A DNA stretch of 64,000 nt from Cyanophora paradoxa (Eukaryota > Glaucocystophyceae > Cyanophorales > Cyanophoraceae). The notes under the pieces were generated by a model. The model did not search any database. It saw nothing but the letters and a program-made list of their open reading frames with translations, and was not told the origin of the DNA. The DNA lies in contig QPMI01000399.1 in assembly GCA_004431415.1 (NCBI GenBank), positions 150,306 to 214,305 on the forward strand, read 5' to 3'. The first letter of the stretch is position 1. Every line of letters starts with the position of its first letter. The position numbers were made by a program, and so were the translations under genes. This document shows, in pieces, positions 1 to 10,269 of this stretch.

Positions 1-536
1 TTAGGAGCGTTCATGATCAACGCGTCGACGGTTGGGTGGCACGCTGGCCGCCGCTGACTTCGAGCTCTCGCACGCTTCCGTGCGCGAAGCGTTCCTCTAA
101 GATGCGCCCGCATTGCATGTGGGTCTGGACTCGCCGGGCGCTGCGTGCGCGCGGACCGACGCCAAACTCCCGATTGGCGGCCGCCTCGGGTGCGCCTCCC
201 AAGCATAGCTTGGGGCCAGCGGCGCGCGAATGCGTAGCTGACGATGCGCAGGATGCGACACGGCGCGGCCTTCGGCGGCGCGGCTCGCCGCACGGGGCAG
301 CAGCGGACGGCGGCGGCACGGCTCGCGGGACGGGCAGAGGCGCGGCGGGCGGCGGGGTGGCTCGCGGAACGGGGCGGCGGCGCAGCGGGCGGCGGGGAGG
401 CTCGCGGGACGTGGCGGAGGTGCGGCGGGCGGAGGCGGATGGGCGGGGTGGAGGCTCGGCGGTCGGCGGCGCGGCTCTGAGGGCGGGGCGGAGGCCCCCC
501 AGGTGGCGGCGCCGCTCTCCGGTGTGGCTCTTTAAC

Positions 537-537
<1 letters not shown>

Positions 538-568
<31 letters not shown>
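538..568. repeat. Poly-C homopolymer tract
   Basis: An uninterrupted run of about 31 C residues. A second run of about 24 C lies at 982-1005. They flank a GC-rich stretch (1-1020) that is open in several frames on both strands but shows no recognisable domain, so I do not call a gene there. Confidence 0.9.
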
Positions 569-569
<1 letters not shown>

Positions 570-1020
570 CCCCCTCCTCCGACCGCCCCCTGGTCGTACC
601 CCCCACCCTTTCCGACCGCTGCTGATTCCCGTACCCGCCAGACTCACCGCGGGGTCGTCTACCCCGCCGGGCACCGCGCCGGCCAAGGCGGCACCTCCCG
701 CCCCGCCGGCGGCGGGGGCCAAGGCGAGCCGGGCGCCCCTCTCCCCGCCGGCCTCGTCGACGGTGGCGGCGCTGGCGGCGGCGGCCGTGGCGGCGGCGGC
801 GGCCGTGGCGGCGGCGGCGGTCGGGCGGCGGCCCTCGCTGCAGGGGCAGGACCTCAGCGCGCCGGCCCTGGGCCCCCGGCGCCCCTCGCTGGGCGTCGAG
901 ATCCCGCCCTCGGCAGCGGGGCCCCTGAGCCCGCGGGCGCCCGCGCAGCCGCCGCCGGTCTCGCCCTTCCTGCACCGCCGGCCCCCCCCCCCCCCCCCCC
1001 CCCCCTTTCTTTACCGGCGA

Positions 1021-1088
1021 AAACCTTCTCCGGTGTAAATTTGACCTCCGCCGTATCTTGCAGAAACCTTCTCCGGTGTAAATTTGAC
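1021..1088. repeat. Direct repeat pair, 25 bp
   Basis: The same 25 bases, starting AAACCTTCTCCGG, occur at 1021-1045 and 1064-1088. They sit between the second C tract and the degenerate tandem repeat. Function unknown. Confidence 0.85.
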
Positions 1089-1089
1089 A

Positions 1090-1310
1090 CAGAATCGCAC
1101 AGAAAAGCACCAAAAAGCACAGAAATGCACCACAAAGCACAGGTTGGCACCGAAAAGCACAGGAAAGCGCCGCAAAGCACAGGAAAGCACAGGTTGCACA
1201 GAAAAGCACAAGAAGGGCACAGGTTCGCATGGGTAGGCACAGGCCGACATGGGTAGGCACAGGAAACATGGGTAAACATGGGTGAACATGGGTAAACACA
1301 AATTGCACGG
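1090..1310. repeat. Degenerate short tandem repeat
   Basis: About 220 bp of variants of an 11-12-bp unit, first AAAGCACAGAA-like and then ATGGGTAGGCACAG-like and AACATGGGT-like. The unit changes gradually from left to right. No coding role is evident. Confidence 0.8.
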
Positions 1311-1387
1311 GTAATACAGGAGTATAATTTATAAATAATATTGGGCCCCCCCCATCAGGCGAAGCCTCTTTCTCAAAACCAAAAAGA

Positions 1388-1659
1388 AACGGACGCAATT
1401 CCTTTTTTACTCCTTTTTTTCCACTCGAGACCCCCCCTACTAAATAATTTCCGTGTCGCGACTCCTCGAGGACGAATTATTAATTCTGCCTCGACACGGA
1501 CGTGACCTCGTACTAGCCACACAGCTCCCCGAACCCCTACAAACCTCTCTAGATCCATTTTTAGCGTCCTGGCGCCCGTAAGACGACCGCTCTCCCGTGG
1601 GCGTCCCGCGAAAATCGAATTTCCCTCCAGGATCAATTCCGGTACTTAACCTCCGACAA
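1388..1659. repeat. 272-bp direct repeat, copy 1
   Basis: Near-identical to 2244-2515, with about four mismatches seen by eye (GTGTCG/GTATCG, GACGAATT/GACAAATT, AGATCC/AGAGCC, GAAAATCG/GAACATCG). The pair flanks 584 bp, so it could be the long terminal repeats of a small non-autonomous element or a segmental duplication. I found no TG...CA ends and no target-site duplication. Confidence 0.85.
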
Positions 1660-2243
1660 ATGCAGTCCGAGTCAGAAGGTGGGACCCGGTCCCGCCCGGT
1701 CCCGCGACGAAATCGCGCCAGGGACGCCCCAGAACGATACAGAATGAGGCGCGAGGGCGAGCGCATCGCCGCAAACTCGATTTCGGGCGCCCTCGACTCT
1801 GCAGTCCGAAGAGTCGGCCGAGAATTTGATCCAGCCGGTCCCGCCCGGTCCCGCGACGCGCGAAATCGATGCGTTCTGGCGCGCATAGACATAGCACGGC
1901 CTGCGCACCCCAGCGATCCGCTTTTCGGAGCCGGAACAGTGCAGGAAGGCACCCGACAGCAAGAATTCGATCCTGCACAGGCCCGGGCATCTTTCCGCGC
2001 GCGCACGCCGCGGCGCATGCGCGGACCGATAGCATAAGCATTTCAGATGTAGAAGAAGCCTTCCACACGGTTTGCACATGCGCCCGGCCGCGAGGACCCA
2101 GCCGACCCCGAAAATTCGATCCTCTTCAGACCTGAACAACTTTCCGCGCGCCCTCCCATCCTCACGCATGCGCATCGCTGGTATATTCATTTGAGATTTT
2201 ATCAAAGCCTTCCACAAACTTCGAAGACGCGAAAGAGCACGAG
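1660..2243. repeat. Spacer with internal diverged repeats
   Basis: The 584 bp between the two 272-bp repeats contain internal copies. CCCGGTCCCGCCCGGTCCCG-like sequence occurs near 1686 and 1832. TTCGATCCT...CTTTCCGCGCGC-like sequence occurs near 1966 and 2115. A GCGCATGCGC...AAGCCTTCCACA segment occurs near 2013 and 2165. This suggests tandem units of about 150 bp. No gene is recognised. Confidence 0.6.
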
Positions 2244-2515
2244 AACGGACGCAATTCCTTTTTTACTCCTTTTTTTCCACTCGAGACCCCCCCTACTAAA
2301 TAATTTCCGTATCGCGACTCCTCGAGGACAAATTATTAATTCTGCCTCGACACGGACGTGACCTCGTACTAGCCACACAGCTCCCCGAACCCCTACAAAC
2401 CTCTCTAGAGCCATTTTTAGCGTCCTGGCGCCCGTAAGACGACCGCTCTCCCGTGGGCGTCCCGCGAACATCGAATTTCCCTCCAGGATCAATTCCGGTA
2501 CTTAACCTCCGACAA
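2244..2515. repeat. 272-bp direct repeat, copy 2
   Basis: Partner of 1388-1659, in the same orientation. Past this copy the sequence changes abruptly to extremely GC-rich DNA. Confidence 0.85.
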
Positions 2516-4390
2516 TTTCGTCCTGCGTGCTGAGGACGCGCGGCCGGGACGTCGCCGCCGTGCCCTTCCAGCACTGGCTTAGCGCGAGCGACTTTTCGGG
2601 GGCGGCCGTCGTGCGCGCCCGAGCGCCGCTCTGAGCGGGCACGGCGGGCCGGGCCGAGCGCGCGGGGCGCAGAGGGTCGAGGTGGCGGGGCGGCCCGGGC
2701 CAGCTGGACGTCGGGCGAGATCGCGGCGCGCATCACGCCCCTCTCGAGCCGCGCCGGCCGCCTCTCCCTCGTCCTCCGGCCCCCGCCCGCCCCGCCCCGC
2801 CCCGCACGGGGCCGGGGGCGGCCCTCACGGGCAGGCGCAGGTTCGAGGAGCGGGCCGCGGGGGACTGGACGGTCGCCGTGCCGGGCATCCTCAGCGCCGC
2901 CCGCCACGACGCCGGCAGGCCCAAGCGCCGCAGGGCGGCCGGCCCGCCTGCCGGCGGCGCCGGCTGCGTGCGCTGCGCCGGGCCACGCGACGAGCGCGGC
3001 GCGTCCCCGGTGCTGTGCCCCGCGCGCCGCGCGCCCCTCACGCCTCGCAGCGCCCCCGGTCCCCGCCAACTGCCCGAGGGACCCTCCTGCCCCTCCGAGG
3101 ATCCGCGCTCGCCCGTGCGGCCCCGCCCTCGCCGCGCGGCCCGCCCCACGCCCGACCCCCCGCGCGCAGCGGTGCCGCCGCTGCCGCCGGGCGCGCCTGC
3201 ACTCCTCGCCGCGTCCCTCGCGCCCCGTGCGCCCCCGCGTGCCTCCCGGTCGACCAGTGCGGGCGGTGCTGACGCCGCTCGCAGGGAGGGCGCGCCGGTC
3301 GCGTGGGCGGCCGGCCCGCGCCCCGCCCCCGCCCCCGCCGCCCGCCCGCCCCGCTGCCCGCCGCCCTCGAGGGGGGCCCTGGGGGAGCCGCCCTCTCCGC
3401 CCCCCTCCCTTCCCCTCTGCTGCCCCTCTGGGTCCTCCCGGACCTCGGGCGGAGACGCCGCCCGGGCGCGGGCCGCCCTCGGCCCCGCTGGCCCAGGCCC
3501 GCCCCGCGACCCGCCCCGCCCGCCGCGCCGCCCCGCTCAGACGCGCGGGCACAGGCGGAGCTGGTGGGCGGCCCGGCGGGGCGGCCGCTCCGGGCGCCCG
3601 GACGACGATCGCCCCCGCCGCCCTCGGCCCCTGGCAGTGCGCCCCGCCCGCCCGCCGCGCCGCCGCCCTCCCGCCTGATGGGCGGCAGCGCGGAGGCGGC
3701 GCCGGCGGACGGATGCCGCTGCGCCGCCGCCGCCCTCGACCGCATCCTTCTCCTCCAGGCCCGCCCCGGGCCCGGCCCCGGCCCGTCCCGGCCCGCCCGC
3801 GCCGACGGCGGCGCAGATGGGCGCGACGGCGCTGGCGGCGGCAGGCGCGGCCCCCGCGCGGCCGGCCGCCCCGGGGCCGCCCCGCCCCCCTCCACTTCGC
3901 GCCGCTGCTGGAGGCCGGCCCCGGGCAGGCGGCGGCGGGGGGGCCGGCCCCGGCTGGCCGGCCGACGAGGAGCCCTTCTGGGGCGAGCTCGGCGGCCTGT
4001 GGGGCGCGCCCGGCGCCCCCCGCACGCCGGCGGCGGCGCACCCCGCCCGACCGGCCTCGGGTGACGCAGCGGCGCCGCCTCCAACAGAGCTCGCCCCTCG
4101 ATCGCGAGCGCCGCTGCCGTCGCCCGCGCGGGCGTCTGCGAGCGCTCGGGGCGCCGGCGGGCAGGCCGGGGCAGTGCGCCTCGGGGGGCGCAGCGTGGCG
4201 CGCGGCGGCCCGCAGCGCACGCACCGTCGGGCCCTCTGCGAGCCCTCTGCGCAGGCACGCTGCACCCGTCTGCGGGGGCCCGTCTCCGCTGCGCGTCAGC
4301 TGGTCCCGGTCGCACACTCGGCCGGGCGCTGCAGCGGCCTTCTCTTCGTCGCATGCGGCAGCCGCAGCGCAGTTGTCCTGCCCGTTACGG
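2516..4390. other. Extremely GC-rich stretch without a supported gene
   Basis: Long reading frames are open here on both strands and in several phases, which is expected at this base composition because stop codons are AT-rich. The translations are Arg/Pro/Ala/Gly-rich with no recognisable domain, so I leave it unannotated. Confidence 0.6.
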
Positions 4391-4399
4391 CTTATTATT

Positions 4400-4560
4400 A
4401 ACATGTGTCTCACAGTGTGCCCGTCTCTTGATCGTTCTTCCCCCGCGACTGTTCGTGTAGTTTTGCTTCCTGTCCGTAATTCGTGTGTGCCCACCCCTCG
4501 ATTCTTCTTCCCTCGTTCTCGTAGTTTTGCCTTTCAAGTTTCCGTTTCGTACGAGATTTA
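4400..4560. repeat. Tandem repeat of about 70 bp
   Basis: Two diverged units, each starting GTGTGCCC, containing a CTCGATTCTTCTTCC-like pyrimidine stretch and a GTAGTTTTGC core, then TTCCTGTCCGT or TTTCCGT. They lie between the GC-rich block and the RWP-RK gene. Function unknown. Confidence 0.55.
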
Positions 4561-4680
4561 TACGCATCGCACATGTCGACTTCCTATTCATTATTCAGAA
4601 TCTGAAATTCTGCGTTGGTGTCGGCGGGGGCGGGCGGGGTCCCAGCCCCAGGGCGGGGCGGGCCCCATGGCCAGCGCCAG

Positions 4681-5098
4681 CTACAGCCCGTGGGGCCCGA
4701 GGATCTTCCTCGCGAGCAACACCGGCCCCATCACTGCCGCGGGTCGGGCGGAGCGGGCGCGGGGCGGGCGCGGGGCGGGGGCCGCGGGGGCGCACCAGAG
4801 GTGTCGGGGTCGGCGCGGACGCGGGCGGCGGCGGCGAGCAGCGCGCGCCGCGCCGCCGCGAGGGCCGCGCGGTCGAGCCCCGGGGCGCCTCCCCGGCCCA
4901 GCGCCAGCGCCGCCTGCCGCCCTGCGTCGAACGCACGGCGGGCGTGCGGGGGGCGGGCGGGGCACGTCGGCGCGGGCGCCCCAGCGGGCGAGGGCGTCGA
5001 GCTTGCGGTGGGGCCAGCGGGTGATGCCGGCCTCGCGGCAGAGCCGCTTGAAGGTCGTCGTCCCCAGGCCCAGCGCCCGCACCGCCTCCTGCCCGAGC
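4681..5098 (-). CDS. RWP-RK domain protein (3' exons)
   Basis: Putative transcription factor of the RWP-RK family, DNA-binding proteins known from plants, algae and other protists. The minus strand encodes the diagnostic helix and motif: an EAVRALGLG entry, TTFKRLCREAGI, then RWPHRK. A 44-nt GT-AG intron (4965-4922) follows the motif, then an Ala/Leu-rich helical segment, then a second GT-AG intron and a short final exon ending in GPHGL and TAG at 4681. The motif exon begins at a CAG acceptor, and an in-frame stop lies just upstream, so 5' exons must exist. One candidate lies near 5165-5190, where AG/GTAAGC looks like a donor, but the phases did not join cleanly. The start is therefore unresolved. 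The fold call rests on the RWPxRK motif in its usual context. Confidence 0.8.
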
Positions 5099-5276
5099 GT
5101 CGGCCCTCAGGTAGACGTAACATTAATCACTGCACACTTCTGCAAAAGCTTACCTGCCATGGACGACTTGGCCGTACATGTTTGAATGATGCAGGAAAAT
5201 GGGTTCGCCATTTGTAGAATTCTTCATAAGCAGTCACATTATCCGAGTCTAAATCACGACAGTGCACATGGAGCAT

Positions 5277-6995
5277 TCAAGTGAGCATGGAATTCAAACC
5301 GTAGAGATATCTGAGGTAGAGAGCAAGTTCTGTTTGGTGAATTAAAAAAAAAGAAAACAACTGAAGAACGTTAATGGACAAGAAATCACATCGAACCTTA
5401 AGCTTCAGGCCCAGCGAAATCCATAGCATTGACAAATGAGTGTTTTGGGACAAAATTGGCCACATTTGGTGCACCCATGTAAACTGGCGAAGTCCCTGCC
5501 TGGAACCCACCTGCAGGTTAGGGAATCCTGGAAACACACATGCGCTGTTCTAAGAAAAACTGACACCTGAAAACCATCAAAGATCTTTTCAGTTACGTAG
5601 TCCTCGAAGTTGGCATTTTCGAATGCTGCCACTCGACATCGACGGTGCATTGGCAGAAAGCTATGACAGAATATACGAGTGCTGACCTATGTAGAACTTG
5701 TAACGAGAGATCACTTCATGCTTGTTTTTGCCAGGTGGAAGATCCTGGGCATCCAGGGGCTCTTTGCAGCTGCCATACACATCGACTACCATGAAACTTT
5801 TGAGCTTCTGTCAAAGACACCTAGGTAAAAAGAAGACAAACAAATTCGACGATATGCAAATATCCTCTAAACCAGGATGTATTCTGCTCGATGGTTGAAA
5901 GTGGCATAGCAGTTGCTATGCAAATCATGTCAAAAAAGATGCGCAGATTCCAAGAAAATTATAATAACCTGCCTGATAATAGCCACAGCACTGAAGGAGG
6001 AATCCTTCTCCTTCACCTGGCCATTGAAGTCCAGCACTTGATAAGGAATGGGGAAGTCAGAGCCAAGATCATATGTCATGTAAAAGTCAAACGCCTCCCA
6101 GAACCGTGGATTCCCCATCACGCCTCCACTGAGAATACATTGCACCAATACATTGCCTCTCAAGGAAAAGCAAAGGCACAGACGCTTGGTAAACATGGTG
6201 TTCTTCGCTTGCAAGAACCCACCGCTGATGATAGCACCGCTTCGTGCGTCGAGGTCGGAGCTCGTATTTATGTGTTGGCGCGTGGAAAACAACGAGCTAG
6301 CGCTGTGTATCTGCAAGCAAACTCTGGTTCTTCGAGAAAATGCACTGCTCATCACAGATTGGCTGCAATCGCTCATGATCAGCAAGAACGACGATCTCAC
6401 TGTGAAAAACACTGGACTTGCCTTGTCATACTCCAGAAGATGCCCTAAAAATATTGACGATGAGGAAAGGAAAACGTTCGCTTCTAAAGCATACGTATTC
6501 GAATACGCATACCTTCGTACCAGATAGGCTCATACATCAGAACGAGGGCGCGCTTAGCGTACTTTCGGTCCCATTTCGAGATAATGTGACACTCGCGAGC
6601 CTCTGTACGTGCAGACCGTGGCATCAGTTGCAGGCGCGCACGCGCACGCCAGGCGCACCGTCGTTCGGGAACAGCTCGTCAAGATCGAGGTGCGCGGACT
6701 GAAGCTCCGCGATTGTTCGGTGGAGATCGGCAATGGTCCTGGCTTGAGCTTGCACTGTCGACTCCAAATCTTGCAGATGCGCGGAAGCGCCGACGGCGGG
6801 CACCCTACTCGCGTTCCCATCCATTTCACACTGCCTCTCATGCGCACTTCTCTCATCGATATTCTCCTCGCACTTCAGCTTCTGGCCATGGTGCGCACTT
6901 CTCTCATCGATATTCTCCTCGCACTTCAGCTTCTGCAGCTGCAGGAAGGCAAGGAGTGCTGCAGCTAACCCAAGCACGAGTAAACTTCGACGCAT
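5277..6995 (-). pseudogene. GT10 fucosyltransferase-like gene with in-frame stops
   Basis: Glycosyltransferase family 10 (alpha-1,3-fucosyltransferase) by its C-terminal pattern. The hallmark FENANFEDYVTEKIF is followed after an intron by AGTSPVYMGAPN and FVPKHSFVNAMDF. Upstream exons give NPRFWEAFDFYMTYD, then SNCYA, then VDVYGSC. The ATG at 6995 starts a type II membrane anchor (MRRSLLVLGLAAALLAFLQ), as expected for a Golgi enzyme, then a stem with a 17-residue tandem duplication. Most exons join cleanly at GT-AG sites, and one join is best explained by a GC-AG intron near 5965. Two in-frame stops break it: TAG at 6299-6297 just before LVVFHAPTH, and TAA at 5400-5398 after GPEA. The second and third exons also do not join in a fully open frame. 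It is either a decaying gene or an assembly error at those positions. Family call confident, functionality doubtful. Confidence 0.72.
6841..6942 (-). repeat. 51-bp tandem duplication in the GT10 stem region
   Basis: Two adjacent near-identical 51-bp units encode a repeated 17-residue block (KLKCEENIDERSAHHGQ and its partner) directly after the signal anchor. The period is a multiple of three, so the frame is kept. Confidence 0.85.
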
Positions 6996-7177
6996 GCGAC
7001 TCAAGGGGCTACGTATACTGGGCCATAGCCAGTCATCGTTGCAATGCATGCGAGAGAAAAAACAGAGCTCAAACCCTGCCATGCCGGCGCGGCGGCGACC
7101 GGCAGTCAATTGCGCTCGGGAAGCAGCCACTGGAACTACGCGTCAAATCGCCGTAAACTGCGAGAACCCCAGCTGCG

Positions 7178-10079
7178 CTACTGGGCGCGGCCCTTGGGGG
7201 CGGGGCGGGCGCGCTCGCGCTCGAGCTCCTGGGCGGCCTTGGCTTCGATGGCCTCCCAGTCGACGGGGACCTCGCGGGCGTACTGCTGGAAGCGCTTCGA
7301 GGTCTCCTCGCGGCGGAGGGCGCGGAGCCAGCGCTGGCGGTGGCCCAGCACCGTGTCCACGTGCGTCTTGTGGCTCACCGCGAGCTCCAGCGCCCGCTCC
7401 CAGTTGTAGGTCGCCACGTTGAGCATGATGGCGCGGTAGACGAGGCCCGCCTGCAGCAGGATCGCCTCCGCCTCCTCCGGCCGCCGCATCAGCAGCGCCA
7501 GCTCCGCGTTCTGGCCCTCCACGCTCGGGATCTCTTGCACGTGCAGCACGTACTGCACCTGCTGGCCGCCGTCAGCCCCGCCCCGCCCTGCCCCGCCTGG
7601 GCCAGACCCCCCCTCCGCCCGGCGCGCCTTGTCGACGTGCTCGATGGCGGCGTAGGCCATCTCGGCCGTGCCGAGCTCCCGCCCGTTGAGCGCCATCGCC
7701 GCGAGGAGCGCCCAGAGCATCGGGTCCCGCGCGAAGCGGCAGAGCCGCACCGCCCGCTCCCAGTCCAGACGCTCCACCAGCTCGTACAGGAACCCAGGGT
7801 ACGGCGACACCTGCGCCGCCAGCTGCGCCCCGTCCGCCTGCCCGCCCCGCACGCCCACCCGTCGGCCCGCGCCGCGGGGCGCGGTGCCGCGGGGCGGTGC
7901 GCACGCGGCGGATGGCGAGGCGGTTGCCCGAGAAGGAGCCGATGTGGGCTCCCTTGCCGAACTCGCTGCGGCGGGGGCGGCGGCCGTCAGGCGGGGCGCG
8001 GCGGCCCGGCGGGGCCCGGGCGGGACGATGTGGCGGCGCACGAGGCGTCGACGTCGGAGCGGGTGGCCTCGAGGAGGCCGCGGTCGACGTACGCGACGCT
8101 CGGGTAGAAGTGCGCCCGCAGCCGCCCGTCCGCCTGAGGGACCCGTGAGGCGCGGGGGCGGGGCGCGGGGGCCGGGGCGGGGCCGCACGAGGAGGGCGAG
8201 GGCCTCGGTGCGCTCGTGCCAGCGCGCCGAGTCGACCATCCCCGCGAGCTTCACCGGCTGCACCCGCCCGCACGGCGTCACATAGAGGTCCCGGTTGCGG
8301 TCCACGAGCGCCAGCTTCCGGTCCCCCGCGCCGCCCCAGCGCGAGAGGGAGACCTCGACCACCTCGATCCCGTGCCGCACCTCGCCCAGCGCCCGCCCGC
8401 TCGCCGGCTCCACCAGCCGCACCACTGCGCGCCGTCAGGGGCCGGCCCCGACCCGCCGGCCTACCGCGGGCCCCCGCCGGGCCCCCCGCACCCTTGGGGT
8501 CGGCCCCGTCGATGACGGCGAGGCAGTCGTCCGCGAGGGCGAGCCGCTGCGTGCGCCCCGTCGGCCGGCGCGGTGGCGGGCGCGGGGGCGCGGGGGCGCG
8601 CCTGGGGGGAGAGGAGGTCGGGGCGGAGGCCGGGGAGCTTGACGGAGGCGAGGACGCGGCCCTCGTAGCTGTAGACCTGCACCCCCGAGGCCCCGTCCAC
8701 CATCGCGAAGTGCCGCCCCGCCAGCACGATCAGCGTCGCCGGCTCCTTCGTGTCGAAGATGTGCGGCGTGTTCCAGTTCGCCACGCTGTAGATGTAGCAC
8801 TGCGCCGCCGTCGCCGCGACGAGGTGGCCGTGGCCGAGGGCGAGCTTGACGACGCGGTCGCGGAAGTCGAGCTCGTCGGAGGTCTCCTGCGCCACGTCCG
8901 TGACCCGCAGCCGCGCCTCCTCCACCAGCCGCGCCTCCAGCGTGCCCCACGCCGCCCCCCGCTCCAGCACCTGCCCGAAGACCACCGCCCCCGACCCGCC
9001 GGCGGCCGCCAGCTGCGTCCCGTCCGGCGTCCACGCGATGCTCAGCAGCGAGCCCGCCGCGCACGCCTCCTTCGAGTGCGTCCAGCCCGAGCGGTCGCAC
9101 AGGCGCAGCGCGTCGAAGGCGCCGGCGGCGAAGTACTCGCCGTCCGGCGCCCACGCGACGCTCGTCACCGCGTGCTCCCCGACCCCCGACGCGAACAGCG
9201 GCCGCCCGTACGCGTCCCACACCTGCCACCCGCTCGGGGCCATGCGCTGCGCGGGCGGGGCGGGGCGGGCGGGCCTTGTAGCGGCAGTCCTCGCCAGCGG
9301 AGACGATGAGGTTGTTGACGGGGTTCCAGTCGGCGGCGAGCACGGGCGCGTCGTGCGCCTTCCACTGCAGCTGCTTCGAGGACGGCTGGATCGGCTTCAC
9401 CACGAGCTGCGCCCCGCTCGAGAAGAGGATCTGGTCGCTCTCGGGGCCCCACGCCACGCTGTAAACCGGCCGGTCTGCAGCCCCGCGCTCGGCGCCGGAC
9501 GAGCGAGTGGAGGGGGACGCCGCCGCACCGGTCTGCGCGAGGCTCGAGCGGAAGATGCCGGCCCGCGACCAGATCTTCACGCTCCCGTCCTCCCCCGCCG
9601 AGGCGATCGCCGTCCCCTCCAGGTTCCACCTAACGGATATCGCCGCGCCCTTGTGTGCCTCCACGCTCTTCTCCAGACGCCCCGTGCGGGAGACCAGCTT
9701 GATGGTCCCTGCCAAGCACGTCGGCGGCGCGCGCTGGCGCGCCGGGAACGCAGCTAGTGCCGCACCGTCGGTGCATGACACCACGAACACGTCAGATCCG
9801 CTCTGCTGCTTCGCCTTTGACGCCGGAAACCAGTGCATGTCGGTGATGTATGTCCCTTCCACCGCCATCACCTTCGCCTGCGGCTCCCCCGCAGCGCTCC
9901 ATCGCCAGATCGTCTGGTCGTCACTGCACGTCAGCAGCTCGTTGGCGGCGTTCCACCCAGCGGCCGTCACAATGTCCGAGTCTGCGAGCGGCCACGGTCT
10001 CACGGGGCGGCGCGCGGACACCCGAGAGGCAAGGGATTGCACGGTGGTTCTTCGCGAGCTGTGAGACCTTGAGCCGCAT
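7178..10079 (-). CDS. IFT80: Intraflagellar transport protein IFT80
   Basis: IFT-B subunit needed to assemble cilia and flagella. The ATG at 10079 gives MRLKVSQLAKNH, like the usual IFT80 start, then a WD40 propeller (SDIVTAAGWN, LTCSDDQTIWRW, RTGRLEKSVEAHKGA, VYSVAWGPES, WKAHDAPVLAADWN, AGEDCRYK/VWDAYGRPLF), a second propeller (NWNTPHIFDTKE, YSYEGRVLASVKLPG) and the TPR-like tail (DWERAVRLCRFARD, TAEMAYAAIEHVDK, NWERALELAVSHKTHVDTVL). It ends in GRAQ and TAG at 7178. I count about ten introns of 50-110 nt. Three start with GC: 9274-9223, 8601-8547 and 7627-7559, each after an exon ending AAG or CAG. Several introns carry a CTGAC/CTGAG-like branch-point candidate 10-25 nt before the acceptor. 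It is divergent from the next gene, with about 190 bp between starts. Confidence 0.95.
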
Positions 10080-10269
10080 ACTCAGGCGGCCCGGCCGGCC
10101 GGGATGCTGCTGGGCGACACGCGCAGAGAAGGTGATGCTGGGCACGCTCGTGCGCTCCTGAAGCCTCGAAGCCAATCCAAACCGGTGCCCTACGAGCAAG
10201 CCACCACCAACGCTTAAACCGGCACTTGCAATTTAGCCCGCCGACGTACCCAACCACAGAAAAAAGGAG

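Noticed and set aside
1388-2515. Firm call of a TRIM-type LTR element
   Set aside because: No TG...CA termini, primer-binding site, polypurine tract or target-site duplication could be shown, so only a direct repeat is annotated.
36-4494. Long open frames on both strands (for example 732 codons on the minus strand at 2296-4494)
   Set aside because: The DNA is so GC-rich that stops are rare in all frames. The products are Arg/Pro/Ala/Gly low complexity and no motif is conserved, so they are not supported as genes.
5277-6995. Alternative genetic code (TAA/TAG as glutamine) to explain the two stops in the GT10 gene
   Set aside because: IFT80, DAW1, HCCS, LSM7 and the ankyrin gene end in TAG, and the retroelement proteins end in TAA, so both codons act as stops in this genome.
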